A stretch of 64,000 nt of DNA, taken from assembly GCA_965284315.1 (NCBI GenBank), contig OZ260072.1, positions 1,922,001 to 1,986,000 of the forward strand, written 5' to 3'. Under the pieces are notes generated by a model. The model was not told the DNA's origin. It saw only the letters and a program-made list of their open reading frames with translations, and searched no databases. Shown here in pieces: positions 1 to 6,918 of the stretch. Source of the DNA: PCRC01 sp017848435 (lineage in GTDB: Bacteria; Pseudomonadota; Gammaproteobacteria; Burkholderiales; Burkholderiaceae_C). The translations under genes were made by a program, and so were the position numbers. Numbering within the stretch: position 1 is the stretch's first letter; each line of letters opens with the position of its first letter.

Positions 1-758
1 CGGTTCACGTCGGCAATGTTGGTGCGCTCGTGGCTGAGCAGGTGCTTGGCGTAGGTCCAGCCCTTGTTTTCTTCGCCAATCAGGTTGTGGGCGGGTACTT
101 CGACGTTGTCGAACCAGACCTCGTTCACCTCGGGCTCGCCGTCCATCAGCACGATGGGCCGCACGCTCACGCCGGGGCTTTTCATGTCGATCAGCAGAAA
201 GCTGATGCCAGTCTGTGGCTTGCCTTCGTTGCTGGTGCGCACCAGGCAGAAAATCCATTCGCCGTACTGGCCCAGCGTGGTCCAGGTTTTCTGGCCGTTG
301 ACGATGTACTTGTCGCCCTGGCGCTCGGCCTTGCATTTGACCGAGGCCAGGTCCGAGCCCGAGCCCGGCTCAGAGTAGCCCTGGCTCCACCAGACCTCGC
401 CGCTGGCGATGCCGGGCAGAAAGCGCTGTTGCTGCTCGGCGTTGCCAAACGCCATGATGACTGGCGCCACCATCACCGGGCCGAAGGGCACCACGCGGGG
501 CGAGCCGGCCAGCGCGCATTCTTCCTCGAACAAATGCTTCTGCACCGCGTTCCAGCCCGGGCCGCCAAACTCCTTGGGCCAGCCCCAGCCCAGCCAGCCT
601 TTCTTGCCGAGGATCTTGGCCCAGCGCTGCATGTCGTCACGGCCCAGGCGCTGGGCGTTGAACACTTTCTGCGAAATGTCGGCCGGCAGGTGGCTGCGGA
701 CCCAGGCGCGGATATCCTCGCGAAAGGCCTGTTCTTCGGGGGTGAATGCCAAATCCAT
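1..758 (-). CDS. acyl-CoA dehydrogenase, N-terminal part (cut by window edge)
   Basis: A reading frame enters from the left edge on the minus strand; its ATG is at 756-758 and about 252 codons are visible. The protein begins MDLAFTPEEQAFREDIRAW, the usual opening of acyl-CoA dehydrogenases. It continues with the helical N-terminal domain and the middle beta domain (SEPGSGSDLA, then GQKTWTTLGQYG), where FAD and substrate sit. Such FAD enzymes make the alpha-beta double bond of an acyl-CoA and pass electrons to ETF. The C-terminal domain with the catalytic base lies outside the window, so the substrate class cannot be told. The gene is divergent from purN, with about 100 bp between the starts. 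Family assignment is firm; substrate is unknown. Confidence 0.9.
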   Translation of the reverse strand, partial: MDLAFTPEEQAFREDIRAWVRSHLPADISQKVFNAQRLGRDDMQRWAKILGKKGWLGWGWPKEFGGPGWNAVQKHLFEEECALAGSPRVVPFGPVMVAPVIMAFGNAEQQQRFLPGIASGEVWWSQGYSEPGSGSDLASVKCKAERQGDKYIVNGQKTWTTLGQYGEWIFCLVRTSNEGKPQTGISFLLIDMKSPGVSVRPIVLMDGEPEVNEVWFDNVEVPAHNLIGEENKGWTYAKHLLSHERTNIADVN

Positions 759-860
759 GGGGTTGTCTCCAGAGCTGCGGCTTTGTAGCACGCAGGGTGC
801 TGTGGCGCATGTCGAGGTGGTGACATGGCTGGCGATAATGTCGGGTTACCGATTCCACCC

Positions 861-1439
861 ATGAAAAACATCGTCATCCTGATTTCCGGCAGCGGCTCCA
901 ACATGGCGGCCATTGTGGAAACTGCCCAGCGCGAGCGCTGGTCCGACACGCTGGGCGCCACAGTGGCGGCGGTCATCAGCAACAAGCCGGCGGCAGCCGG
1001 TCTGGCGGTGGCCAATGCGCTGGGCGTGCCCACACAGGTGCTGGACCACACCGGTTTTGCCAACCGCGAGGCGTTTGACGTCGCCTTGGCCCAGGCCATC
1101 GACGTTCACACCCCAGCGCTGGTGGTACTGGCCGGCTTTCTGCGCATTCTCACGCCGGCTTTTGTGAACCACTACGCCGGCCGGCTGGTCAACATCCACC
1201 CTTCGCTGTTGCCAGCTTTTCCGGGGCTGAACACGCACCAGCGGGCCATCGACAGCGGCTGCCGCTTCGCCGGTGCCACCGTGCACCGCGTGACGGCTGA
1301 ACTGGACCACGGCCCCATCCTCGACCAGGCGGTGGTGCCAGTGCTTCCCGGCGACACGGCGGCCACGCTGGCCGCCCGGGTGCTGGCGCAAGAGCACCGC
1401 ATCTACCCCCAGGCGGTTAAAACGCTCCTGAAAGCATAG
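861..1439 (+). CDS. purN: phosphoribosylglycinamide formyltransferase (GAR transformylase)
   Basis: A 192-residue protein that transfers a formyl group from 10-formyl-tetrahydrofolate to GAR, the third step of purine synthesis, in the cytosol. Visible motifs are the N-terminal phosphate-binding ISGSGSNM, the folate/catalytic segment NIHPSLLPAFPG and the catalytic-Asp segment ELDHGPI. Length is slightly below the E. coli enzyme (212). The ATG at 861 was preferred over in-frame upstream starts because the family begins with a short hydrophobic strand such as MKNIVILISG. The last codons and the TAG stop fall in a short interspersed repeat (1431-1490) shared with the converging downstream gene. 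Confidence 0.95.
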   Translation: MKNIVILISGSGSNMAAIVETAQRERWSDTLGATVAAVISNKPAAAGLAVANALGVPTQVLDHTGFANREAFDVALAQAIDVHTPALVVLAGFLRILTPAFVNHYAGRLVNIHPSLLPAFPGLNTHQRAIDSGCRFAGATVHRVTAELDHGPILDQAVVPVLPGDTAATLAARVLAQEHRIYPQAVKTLLKA

Positions 1440-1490
1440 CTGTACCGCAAGGTTTCACTAAGGCTCAAGCCGTATTGGGCTTGAAATCGG
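1431..1490. repeat. interspersed repeat copy A, over the 3' ends of two converging genes
   Basis: This stretch has the blocks GCATAGC, TTTCACTAAGGCT and GGGCTTGAAAT. Similar blocks recur at 9347, 23130, 30568, 38824, 46427 (reverse) and 53124 (reverse). It contains the stop codon of purN and the last codons and stop of the converging DUF1653 gene. I infer a short mobile or palindromic element of the type common in Comamonadaceae intergenic regions. Its function is unknown. Confidence 0.6.
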
Positions 1491-1734
1491 CCGCCGCAGA
1501 CGCTGCCACCGGCGCAAACCGGGCCTGGGAGCGGCCAGCCACCTCCACCGTGCTGTTGAACATCGTCGCTGGCCGCACCCACAGGCCGTGTTCACCGTAC
1601 AGCGCACGGTAGAGCGTCAAGTATTCCTGTGTTTCGCTGTGGCGCACGGTGTCTATCACCTCGTACAAATTCCCTTTGTAGTGGCGGTACAGGCCGGGTG
1701 GGGTGATGAGCGGGGGCAGGTGGTCGTCAGACAT
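1465..1734 (-). CDS. DUF1653 domain protein
   Basis: An 89-residue protein whose core LYRHYKGNLYEVIDTVRHSET and YRALYGEHGLWVRPATMF match the DUF1653 family: small beta-rich cytosolic proteins built round a 'G.YrHyKG..Yev' motif, function unknown. The ATG at 1732-1734 (MSDDHLPPL) was chosen; the frame stays open upstream but the extra residues do not look like family sequence. It converges on purN and diverges from rsmB (43 bp between the starts). The last residues (FKPNTA) are encoded by the interspersed repeat at 1431-1490, so its natural C-terminus may have been replaced. Confidence 0.85.
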   Translation of the reverse strand: MSDDHLPPLITPPGLYRHYKGNLYEVIDTVRHSETQEYLTLYRALYGEHGLWVRPATMFNSTVEVAGRSQARFAPVAASAAADFKPNTA

Positions 1735-1777
1735 GGGCGTATTCCGGGAAAAACAGAGCGCGTGGGACAATCGGAGG

Positions 1778-3049
1778 ATGCATCCTAAAGCCCTGCTCGA
1801 CGCCTGCAGTGAACTGGTCAAGCTGGCGCTTCAATTCGACCACCCCACCGACGGGACCGTGTCCCGTTTTTTCCGCGACAACCGCCAACTCGGGCCGCGC
1901 GAGCGTGCGACCCTGGCCGACACGGTCTACAACGTGCTGCGCCACAAGCTGCGTTTTGAGCACTTTGCCCCCTCCGGCAGCGGCCCCAAAGAGCGCCGGC
2001 TGGCCATCCTCGGCTTTGCCGCGCCGCGCGACTTTCTGCTCGGTGCGCTGAACGACGTCGAGAAAAACTGGCTCGCCCAGTGCGACCGCATCCAGCCCGG
2101 CGACCTGCTGGAACGCCACCGCCACAACCTGCCCGAGTGGCTGGTGACCGAACTCAAGGCCCAGTTGGGCGACGATTTCTGGCCACTGGTGAACAGCCTG
2201 GACACCCAGGCGCCACTCGATCTGCGCGTCAACGCCCTGACCGACAAGCGTGCCGACGTTCAGCAAGAGCTGGCCCAGGCCGGTGTCAAAACCCAGGCCA
2301 CCCCGTGGTCACCCTGGGGGCTGCGGGTGGACGGCAAACCGTCTTTGTCGCAGGTGGCGGCGTTCGTGCGCGGCGCGGTCGAGGTGCAGGACGAGGGTTC
2401 TCAGGTGCTGGCCTTGCTGCTCGACGCCAAACGCGGCGAGATGGTGGCCGACTTCTGTGCCGGTGCCGGTGGCAAGACGCTGGCGATCGGCGCCAGCATG
2501 CGCAACACCGGCCGGCTGTACGCGTTCGACACCTCCGCCCACCGGCTCGATGCGCTCAAGCCCCGGCTGGCGCGCAGTGGCCTGTCCAACGTCCACCCGG
2601 CGGCCATTGCCCATGAGCGGGACGACCGCATCAAACGCCTGGCCGGCAAGATCGACCGGGTGCTGGTCGACGCGCCGTGTTCTGGCCTGGGCACCTTGCG
2701 CCGCAACCCGGCGTTGAAATGGCGGCAAAACCCGGCGGCTGTGGCCGAGGCGGCTGCGCTCCAGGCCACCATTTTGCAAAGCGCCGCCCGCCTGCTGAAG
2801 CCCGGTGGCCGGCTGGTGTACGCCACCTGCAGCCTGTTGCCGGCCGAAAACGAGGCCATCGCCGCGGCTTTCTCCGCCGCCAACAGCGACTTCACCCCTC
2901 TTGAAGTGGCCGACATCCTGACCCATCTGAAGGTGGAAGGCGCTGCCAGCCTGTGCAGCGGCCCGGTTTCCGGCGGCGAATACCTCCGCCTGTGGCCCCA
3001 CCGGCACCGCACCGACGGTTTTTTTGCCGCCGTCTGGCAGAAAAAATGA
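1778..3049 (+). CDS. rsmB: RsmB-type 16S rRNA (cytosine-C5) methyltransferase
   Basis: A 423-residue SAM-dependent RNA m5C methyltransferase, expected to modify C967 of 16S rRNA. Residues 1-140 are a helical NusB-like RNA-binding part. The Rossmann fold follows, with FCAGAGGKTLA as the SAM motif I and DAPCSGLGTLRRNP as motif IV. Two cysteines are the expected pair: C301 (in PCSG) releases product and C351 (in YATCSLLP) forms the covalent adduct. Their 50-residue spacing equals that in E. coli RsmB (C325/C375, from memory). Start ATG 1778 follows a GGAG at 1773-1776, too close for an ideal Shine-Dalgarno site; the frame is open further upstream. Some relatives are annotated only as RsmB/NOP family. 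Confidence 0.9.
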   Translation: MHPKALLDACSELVKLALQFDHPTDGTVSRFFRDNRQLGPRERATLADTVYNVLRHKLRFEHFAPSGSGPKERRLAILGFAAPRDFLLGALNDVEKNWLAQCDRIQPGDLLERHRHNLPEWLVTELKAQLGDDFWPLVNSLDTQAPLDLRVNALTDKRADVQQELAQAGVKTQATPWSPWGLRVDGKPSLSQVAAFVRGAVEVQDEGSQVLALLLDAKRGEMVADFCAGAGGKTLAIGASMRNTGRLYAFDTSAHRLDALKPRLARSGLSNVHPAAIAHERDDRIKRLAGKIDRVLVDAPCSGLGTLRRNPALKWRQNPAAVAEAAALQATILQSAARLLKPGGRLVYATCSLLPAENEAIAAAFSAANSDFTPLEVADILTHLKVEGAASLCSGPVSGGEYLRLWPHRHRTDGFFAAVWQKK

Positions 3050-3150
3050 CGTGTAACCGGCATTTAGAGGCGCACGACTGGCGAAACTTCCCCGAAACAA
3101 CGCGAAAGTACGACAATACGGGGTTATTTGTATGAGAAACACTGTTGACT

Positions 3151-4365
3151 ATGTTGCTTCCTGACTGGACTGTGCTGAACGCGGCAATTGATTTGATGGC
3201 CCACGGCCTGTGGGACCTGACGTGGTGGCAGATCGTGCTGTACACGCTGGTGACCACCCACATCACCATTGCCGGCGTGACGATTTTCCTGCACCGCTCG
3301 CAATCCCACCGCGCGCTGACGCTGGGGCCCATCCCTTTCCATTTTTTCCGCTTCTGGATGTGGATTGGTACCGGCATGGTCACCAAGGAGTTTGTGGCCA
3401 TTCACCGCAAGCACCACGCCAAGGTTGACACCGAAGAAGATCCCCACAGCCCGCAGACCCGTGGCCTGAAAAAGCTGCTGCTGGAAGGTGTGGAGCTGTA
3501 CCGCGCGGAGTCGAAGAACGCCGAAACCATGCTCAAGTACGGTTCGGGCACGCCCGACGACTGGCTGGAGCACAACCTCTACACCCGCTACAGCTGGCAA
3601 GGCGTGGGCCTGATGCTGATCCTCAACCTGGCCCTGTTCGGCGCCATTGGCCTGGCTGTCTGGGCGGTGCAGATGGCCTGGATTCCCATCATGGCCACCG
3701 GCGTGATCAACGGCATTGGCCACTACTGGGGGTACCGCAACTTCGAGTCACCCGATGCCAGCACCAACGTGTCGTTCTGGGGCATCGTCATCGGCGGTGA
3801 AGAGTTGCACAACAACCACCACACCTACCCCACATCGGCCAAGTTTTCGGTCAAAAAATACGAGTTCGACATCGGCTGGTTTTACATCTCGCTGATGGAG
3901 AAAATCGGCTGGGCCACCGTCAAGAAGGTTGTGCCCAAGATGCAGCTCGGCGACATCCAGCCGGTGGCCGATGAAAAGACGCTGGAAGCGTTGATCGCCA
4001 ACCGCTACGAAGTCATGGCCGGCTATGCCCGTGAAATGCGCCGTGCCTGCAAGACCGAGATCGCGCAGCTCAAGGCCCGCCAGGCCGACATCTCGGTGCT
4101 TGAAGCCGCCAAGCGCTGGATGCACCGCGACGACGACAAAGTGCCCGCCACCGCCCGCACGCAGCTGGCGCAGGCCCGCGCTGCCCACCCGGTGCTGGAC
4201 AAGATGGTCACCATGCGCGAAGAGCTGCGCCAGATGTGGCTCAACACCTCGCACTCGCGTGAACAGTTGGCTGCGGATTTGGCGGCCTGGTGCCACCGGG
4301 CTGAGGAAAGCGGTATTGCTGCCTTGAAAGAGTTTTCAATGAAGCTGCGCGCCGCCCGCGTCTGA
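3151..4365 (+). CDS. membrane acyl-lipid/acyl-CoA fatty acid desaturase
   Basis: A 404-residue integral membrane di-iron desaturase. The three histidine boxes that bind the two irons are present: HRSQSH at residues 48-53, HRKHH at 85-89 and HNNHH at 220-224, with hydrophobic segments between them. Such enzymes introduce a cis double bond (usually delta-9) into saturated acyl chains at the cytoplasmic face, using O2 and reduced ferredoxin. The roughly 130-residue C-terminal tail after the third box is soluble and charged, and longer than in minimal desaturases. A TTG start six bases upstream is possible; ATG 3151 is more conventional. A strong bidirectional terminator follows. Confidence 0.9.
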   Translation: MLLPDWTVLNAAIDLMAHGLWDLTWWQIVLYTLVTTHITIAGVTIFLHRSQSHRALTLGPIPFHFFRFWMWIGTGMVTKEFVAIHRKHHAKVDTEEDPHSPQTRGLKKLLLEGVELYRAESKNAETMLKYGSGTPDDWLEHNLYTRYSWQGVGLMLILNLALFGAIGLAVWAVQMAWIPIMATGVINGIGHYWGYRNFESPDASTNVSFWGIVIGGEELHNNHHTYPTSAKFSVKKYEFDIGWFYISLMEKIGWATVKKVVPKMQLGDIQPVADEKTLEALIANRYEVMAGYAREMRRACKTEIAQLKARQADISVLEAAKRWMHRDDDKVPATARTQLAQARAAHPVLDKMVTMREELRQMWLNTSHSREQLAADLAAWCHRAEESGIAALKEFSMKLRAARV

Positions 4366-4400
4366 CCTGACCCGGTTACCCGCCACGCACTGTGGCGGGC

Positions 4401-4437
4401 AACAAAAAAGCCGCTGAACTTCAGCGGCTTTTTTGTT
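4401..4437. terminator. bidirectional rho-independent terminator
   Basis: The stem AGCCGCTGA/TCAGCGGCT closes a 3-nt loop and is flanked by an A run on the left and a T run on the right. It can therefore end transcription of the desaturase gene on the plus strand and of rpmB-rpmG on the minus strand. Confidence 0.9.
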
Positions 4438-4451
4438 GGGGAAGCGCCAAA

Positions 4452-4622
4452 TTACTTCAGCTTGATTTCCTTGTAGTCGACATGCTTGCGAGCTTTGGGA
4501 TCAAATTTCTTGATCAGCATCTTCTCGGGCGTGGTCTTCTTGTTTTTGGTCGTGGTGTAGAAATGGCCGGTACCCGCAGTGGATTCCAGCTTGATTTTTT
4601 CGCGTCCGCCTTTGGCTGCCAT
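4452..4622 (-). CDS. rpmG: 50S ribosomal protein L33
   Basis: A 56-residue protein beginning MAAKGGREKIKLEST and ending EIKLK. The conserved core GTGHFYTTTKNKK and the basic C-terminus are typical of L33 in proteobacteria. It lacks the CxxC zinc ribbon (the zinc-free form). L33 sits near the E site of the large subunit. It is the downstream gene of an rpmB-rpmG pair, 17 bp after rpmB, and ends in the shared terminator at 4401-4437. Confidence 0.97.
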   Translation of the reverse strand: MAAKGGREKIKLESTAGTGHFYTTTKNKKTTPEKMLIKKFDPKARKHVDYKEIKLK

Positions 4623-4639
4623 GGTCGTGCTCCTTTAGA

Positions 4640-4873
4640 TTAAGCCTGACCACGGGCGCGCAGGTCTGCGAGCACGGCGTCGATGCCATTTTTGTCGATC
4701 AACCGCAGGGCGGCGCTGGAAACACGCAGGCGAACCCAGCGGTTTTCGGTCTCGACCCAGAAACGGCGGTATTGCAGGTTCGGCAGGAACCGGCGCTTGG
4801 TTTTGTTGTTGGCGTGGGAAACGTTGTTCCCGACCATCGGGCCTTTACCCGTTACTTCGCAGACGCGTGCCAT
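4640..4873 (-). CDS. rpmB: 50S ribosomal protein L28
   Basis: A 77-residue protein, MARVCEVTGKGPMVGNNVSH, with the family hallmarks NKTKRRFLPNL and RFWVETENRWVRLRVS. The ATG at 4871-4873 fits the family start; the open frame extends 12 codons further up without family sequence. It is co-transcribed with rpmG as in most proteobacteria. A minus-strand TATAAT box is seen upstream at 4993-4998. Confidence 0.97.
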   Translation of the reverse strand: MARVCEVTGKGPMVGNNVSHANNKTKRRFLPNLQYRRFWVETENRWVRLRVSSAALRLIDKNGIDAVLADLRARGQA

Positions 4874-4992
4874 CAGGACACTCCGATACGTTTTAAACGG
4901 CCGCCACAAGCAGTGGGGGCCTCACCTCGCCAGAAGGGTGGCGGTAACCCAGCTGAATGGGTGCCTCACGGCAGAATTCAGCAAAGCCAAGG

Positions 4993-5022
4993 ATTATAGC
5001 GTTTTCCTGATTCGCGTCCTAA
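4993..5022 (-). promoter_or_regulatory. candidate sigma-70 promoter for rpmB-rpmG
   Basis: On the minus strand a perfect TATAAT (complement of 4993-4998) is preceded, 18 nt upstream, by TTAGGA, a weak -35. It lies in the gap between rpmB and trxB and would give a leader of about 110 nt. Only the -10 is convincing. Confidence 0.45.
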
Positions 5023-5963
5023 GACTGCTGTTCCAGGAAGCGCTGGGCGTCCAGCGCGGCCATGCAGCCAGTGCCGGCGCTGGTGATGGCCTGGCGGTAG
5101 ACGTGGTCCTGCACGTCGCCTGCGGCAAAGACGCCAGGCACGCTGGTCATGGTGGCAAAGCCCTTCAGACCGCTCTGGGTGACGATGTAGCCATTTTCCA
5201 TGGCCACCTGGCCTTGGAAAATGTCGGTGTTGGGCGCGTGGCCAATGGCGATGAAGCAGCCCTTGAGGGTGAGGTCCTCGGTGGCACCGGTCTGTGTATG
5301 TTTGAGTCGCACGCCGGTCACGCCGGTGGCATCGCCGAGCACTTCGTCCAGCGTCTGGAACAGTTTCAGCTCAATCTTACCGGCCTTGACCTTGTCCATC
5401 ACCTTGTCGATCAGAATCGCCTCGGCCTTGAACTTGTCGCGGCGGTGCACCAGGTAGACCTTGCTGGCGATGTTGGAGAGGTACAGCGCTTCTTCCACTG
5501 CCGTGTTGCCGCCGCCAATCACGCAGCAGACCTGGTCGCGGTAGAAAAAGCCGTCGCAGGTGGCGCAGCCGCTCACCCCCCGGCCCATGAAGGCGGTTTC
5601 CGACGGCAGGCCCAGGTACTTGGCCGAGGCGCCAGTGGCCAGAATCAGTGTGTCGCAGGTGAACTCGCCGCTGTCGCCCTTGAGCTTGAACGGGCGCTGG
5701 CTCAGGTCGACCGCATTGATGTGGTCAAACACGATCTCGGTCTTGAAGCGCTCGGCGTGCTCCAGAAAACGCTGCATCAGCTCGGGCCCTTGCACGCCCA
5801 TCACGTCGGCTGGCCAGTTGTCGACTTCGGTGGTGGTCATCAGCTGCCCACCCTGGGCAATGCCGGTGACCAGCATCGGGTTCAGGTTGGCGCGGGCGGC
5901 GTAAATGGCGGCGGTGTAGCCGGCCGGGCCGGAGCCGAGGATCAGGACTTTGGCGTGTTTCAT
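5019..5963 (-). CDS. trxB: thioredoxin-disulfide reductase
   Basis: A 314-residue FAD/NADPH enzyme that reduces thioredoxin in the cytosol. The FAD-binding GSGPAG lies at residues 10-15, the redox pair is C133-A-T-C136, and the NADPH-binding motif is GGGNTAVEEAL. The C-terminal FAD motif (AAGDVQDHVYRQ) is present. The length matches the low-Mr bacterial enzyme (about 315-320). Start at 5961-5963 (MKHAKVLILG); the open frame runs further upstream but without family sequence. It is divergent from the Crp/Fnr gene, with two inverted repeats in the shared region. Confidence 0.96.
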   Translation of the reverse strand: MKHAKVLILGSGPAGYTAAIYAARANLNPMLVTGIAQGGQLMTTTEVDNWPADVMGVQGPELMQRFLEHAERFKTEIVFDHINAVDLSQRPFKLKGDSGEFTCDTLILATGASAKYLGLPSETAFMGRGVSGCATCDGFFYRDQVCCVIGGGNTAVEEALYLSNIASKVYLVHRRDKFKAEAILIDKVMDKVKAGKIELKLFQTLDEVLGDATGVTGVRLKHTQTGATEDLTLKGCFIAIGHAPNTDIFQGQVAMENGYIVTQSGLKGFATMTSVPGVFAAGDVQDHVYRQAITSAGTGCMAALDAQRFLEQQS

Positions 5964-6005
5964 GGTGGTGACAGCGGGAAAAGAGGGTAGGTTCGGGGCG
6001 GTAAT

Positions 6006-6055
6006 CCGTGTAAAGTACACGGGAATCTCGGTCAAGATGTAACCGGTTTCTTGAC
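6006..6055. promoter_or_regulatory. two inverted repeats between trxB and the crp/fnr gene
   Basis: 6006-6022 is CCGTGTA-aag-TACACGG, with perfect 7-bp arms. 6031-6055 has GTCAAGA and TCTTGAC arms separated by 11 nt that include AACCGGTT. On the minus strand TTGACC (complement of 6030-6035) could be the -35 of trxB, with the first palindrome over the -10 position. They look like operators for a dimeric regulator, possibly the neighbouring Crp/Fnr protein. Neither is a canonical CRP or FNR box. Confidence 0.4.
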
Positions 6056-6157
6056 GAACTGGCGGGTCCAGCCTAGCTGGCTCACCCGTCAATTGTATGA
6101 ATGCTTGGATGCCCGCGTGGCAGCTGGGCCCTTCAACCCGCAAACAGGTGGTGTGCG

Positions 6158-6835
6158 ATGTCGATGCTTTCCAACCTAGACCTGATCCGGCGCGTGCCCC
6201 TGTTCTCCGTGCTGACGCCGGTGCAGGCCGAGGCCGTGGCCTCGGCGGTGGTGAAGCGGCGCTTCAAGCGGGGTGAGCTGATCGTCGAGCAGGGCAAAAA
6301 AACCAACGCCTTGTTCATCGTGCTGTCTGGCCGTGCCCGCGTGATGACGGCCGATTCGCGGGGTCGCGAGGTGATTCTGGCCACGCTGGAGCAGGGCGAC
6401 TACATCGGCGAGATGAGCCTGATCGACAACGGCCCCCATTCCGCCAGCGTCCGCGCCGAAGTGCAGACCGACGTGTTGGTGCTGGGCCGGCCGGAGTTTG
6501 CCCGTTGCCTGCCTGAGAACACTTCCATGGCCTACGCGGTCATGAAAGGCCTGGTGCAGCGCCTGCGCCATGCCGACCGGCAGATCGAGTCGCTGGCCCT
6601 GATGGATGTGTACGGCCGTGTCGCCCGCACCCTGCTGGAATTTGCTTCGGTTGGCCGCGATGGCCTGCTCACCATCCGCGAGAAGATCTCGCGCCAGGAC
6701 GTGGCCAAGATGGTCGGTGCCTCGCGCGAAATGGTCAGCCGGGTGATGAAAGACCTCGAAGAGCGTGGCCTGATCGAAACCCGCGAAGACGGCTCGCTGC
6801 TCATCAAAGAGCGCCTCGACACGCTGGCGTCATAA
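6158..6835 (+). CDS. Crp/Fnr-family transcriptional regulator
   Basis: A 225-residue cytosolic DNA-binding protein. Residues about 10-130 form a cyclic-nucleotide-binding beta-roll (GDYIGEMSLIDNGPHSASV is the phosphate-binding-cassette region). Residues about 150-215 form the HTH_Crp domain, with recognition helix ASREMVSRVMKDLEERGLI. The N-terminal cysteine cluster of FNR is absent, so an oxygen-sensing Fe-S cluster is unlikely. The PBC-like GEMSLIDN plus a following RxE-type segment would permit a cyclic nucleotide ligand. Start ATG 6158 was chosen at MSMLSNLDLIRRVPLF. It is divergent from trxB and sits just upstream of ftsK. Target genes are unknown. Confidence 0.88.
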   Translation: MSMLSNLDLIRRVPLFSVLTPVQAEAVASAVVKRRFKRGELIVEQGKKTNALFIVLSGRARVMTADSRGREVILATLEQGDYIGEMSLIDNGPHSASVRAEVQTDVLVLGRPEFARCLPENTSMAYAVMKGLVQRLRHADRQIESLALMDVYGRVARTLLEFASVGRDGLLTIREKISRQDVAKMVGASREMVSRVMKDLEERGLIETREDGSLLIKERLDTLAS

Positions 6836-6918
6836 CACGGTATCTGCCCTGTGAAGGGCGGGCAAAGTCCCCTCGGGCCAACGCGCCTTGGGGTAAGCTT
6901 GCGCGATTGTTCTGACTT

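Noticed and set aside
4683..5990. Plus-strand open frame of 435 codons over rpmB and trxB
   Set aside because: The antisense strand carries certain L28 and thioredoxin reductase genes, and the product has no family features.
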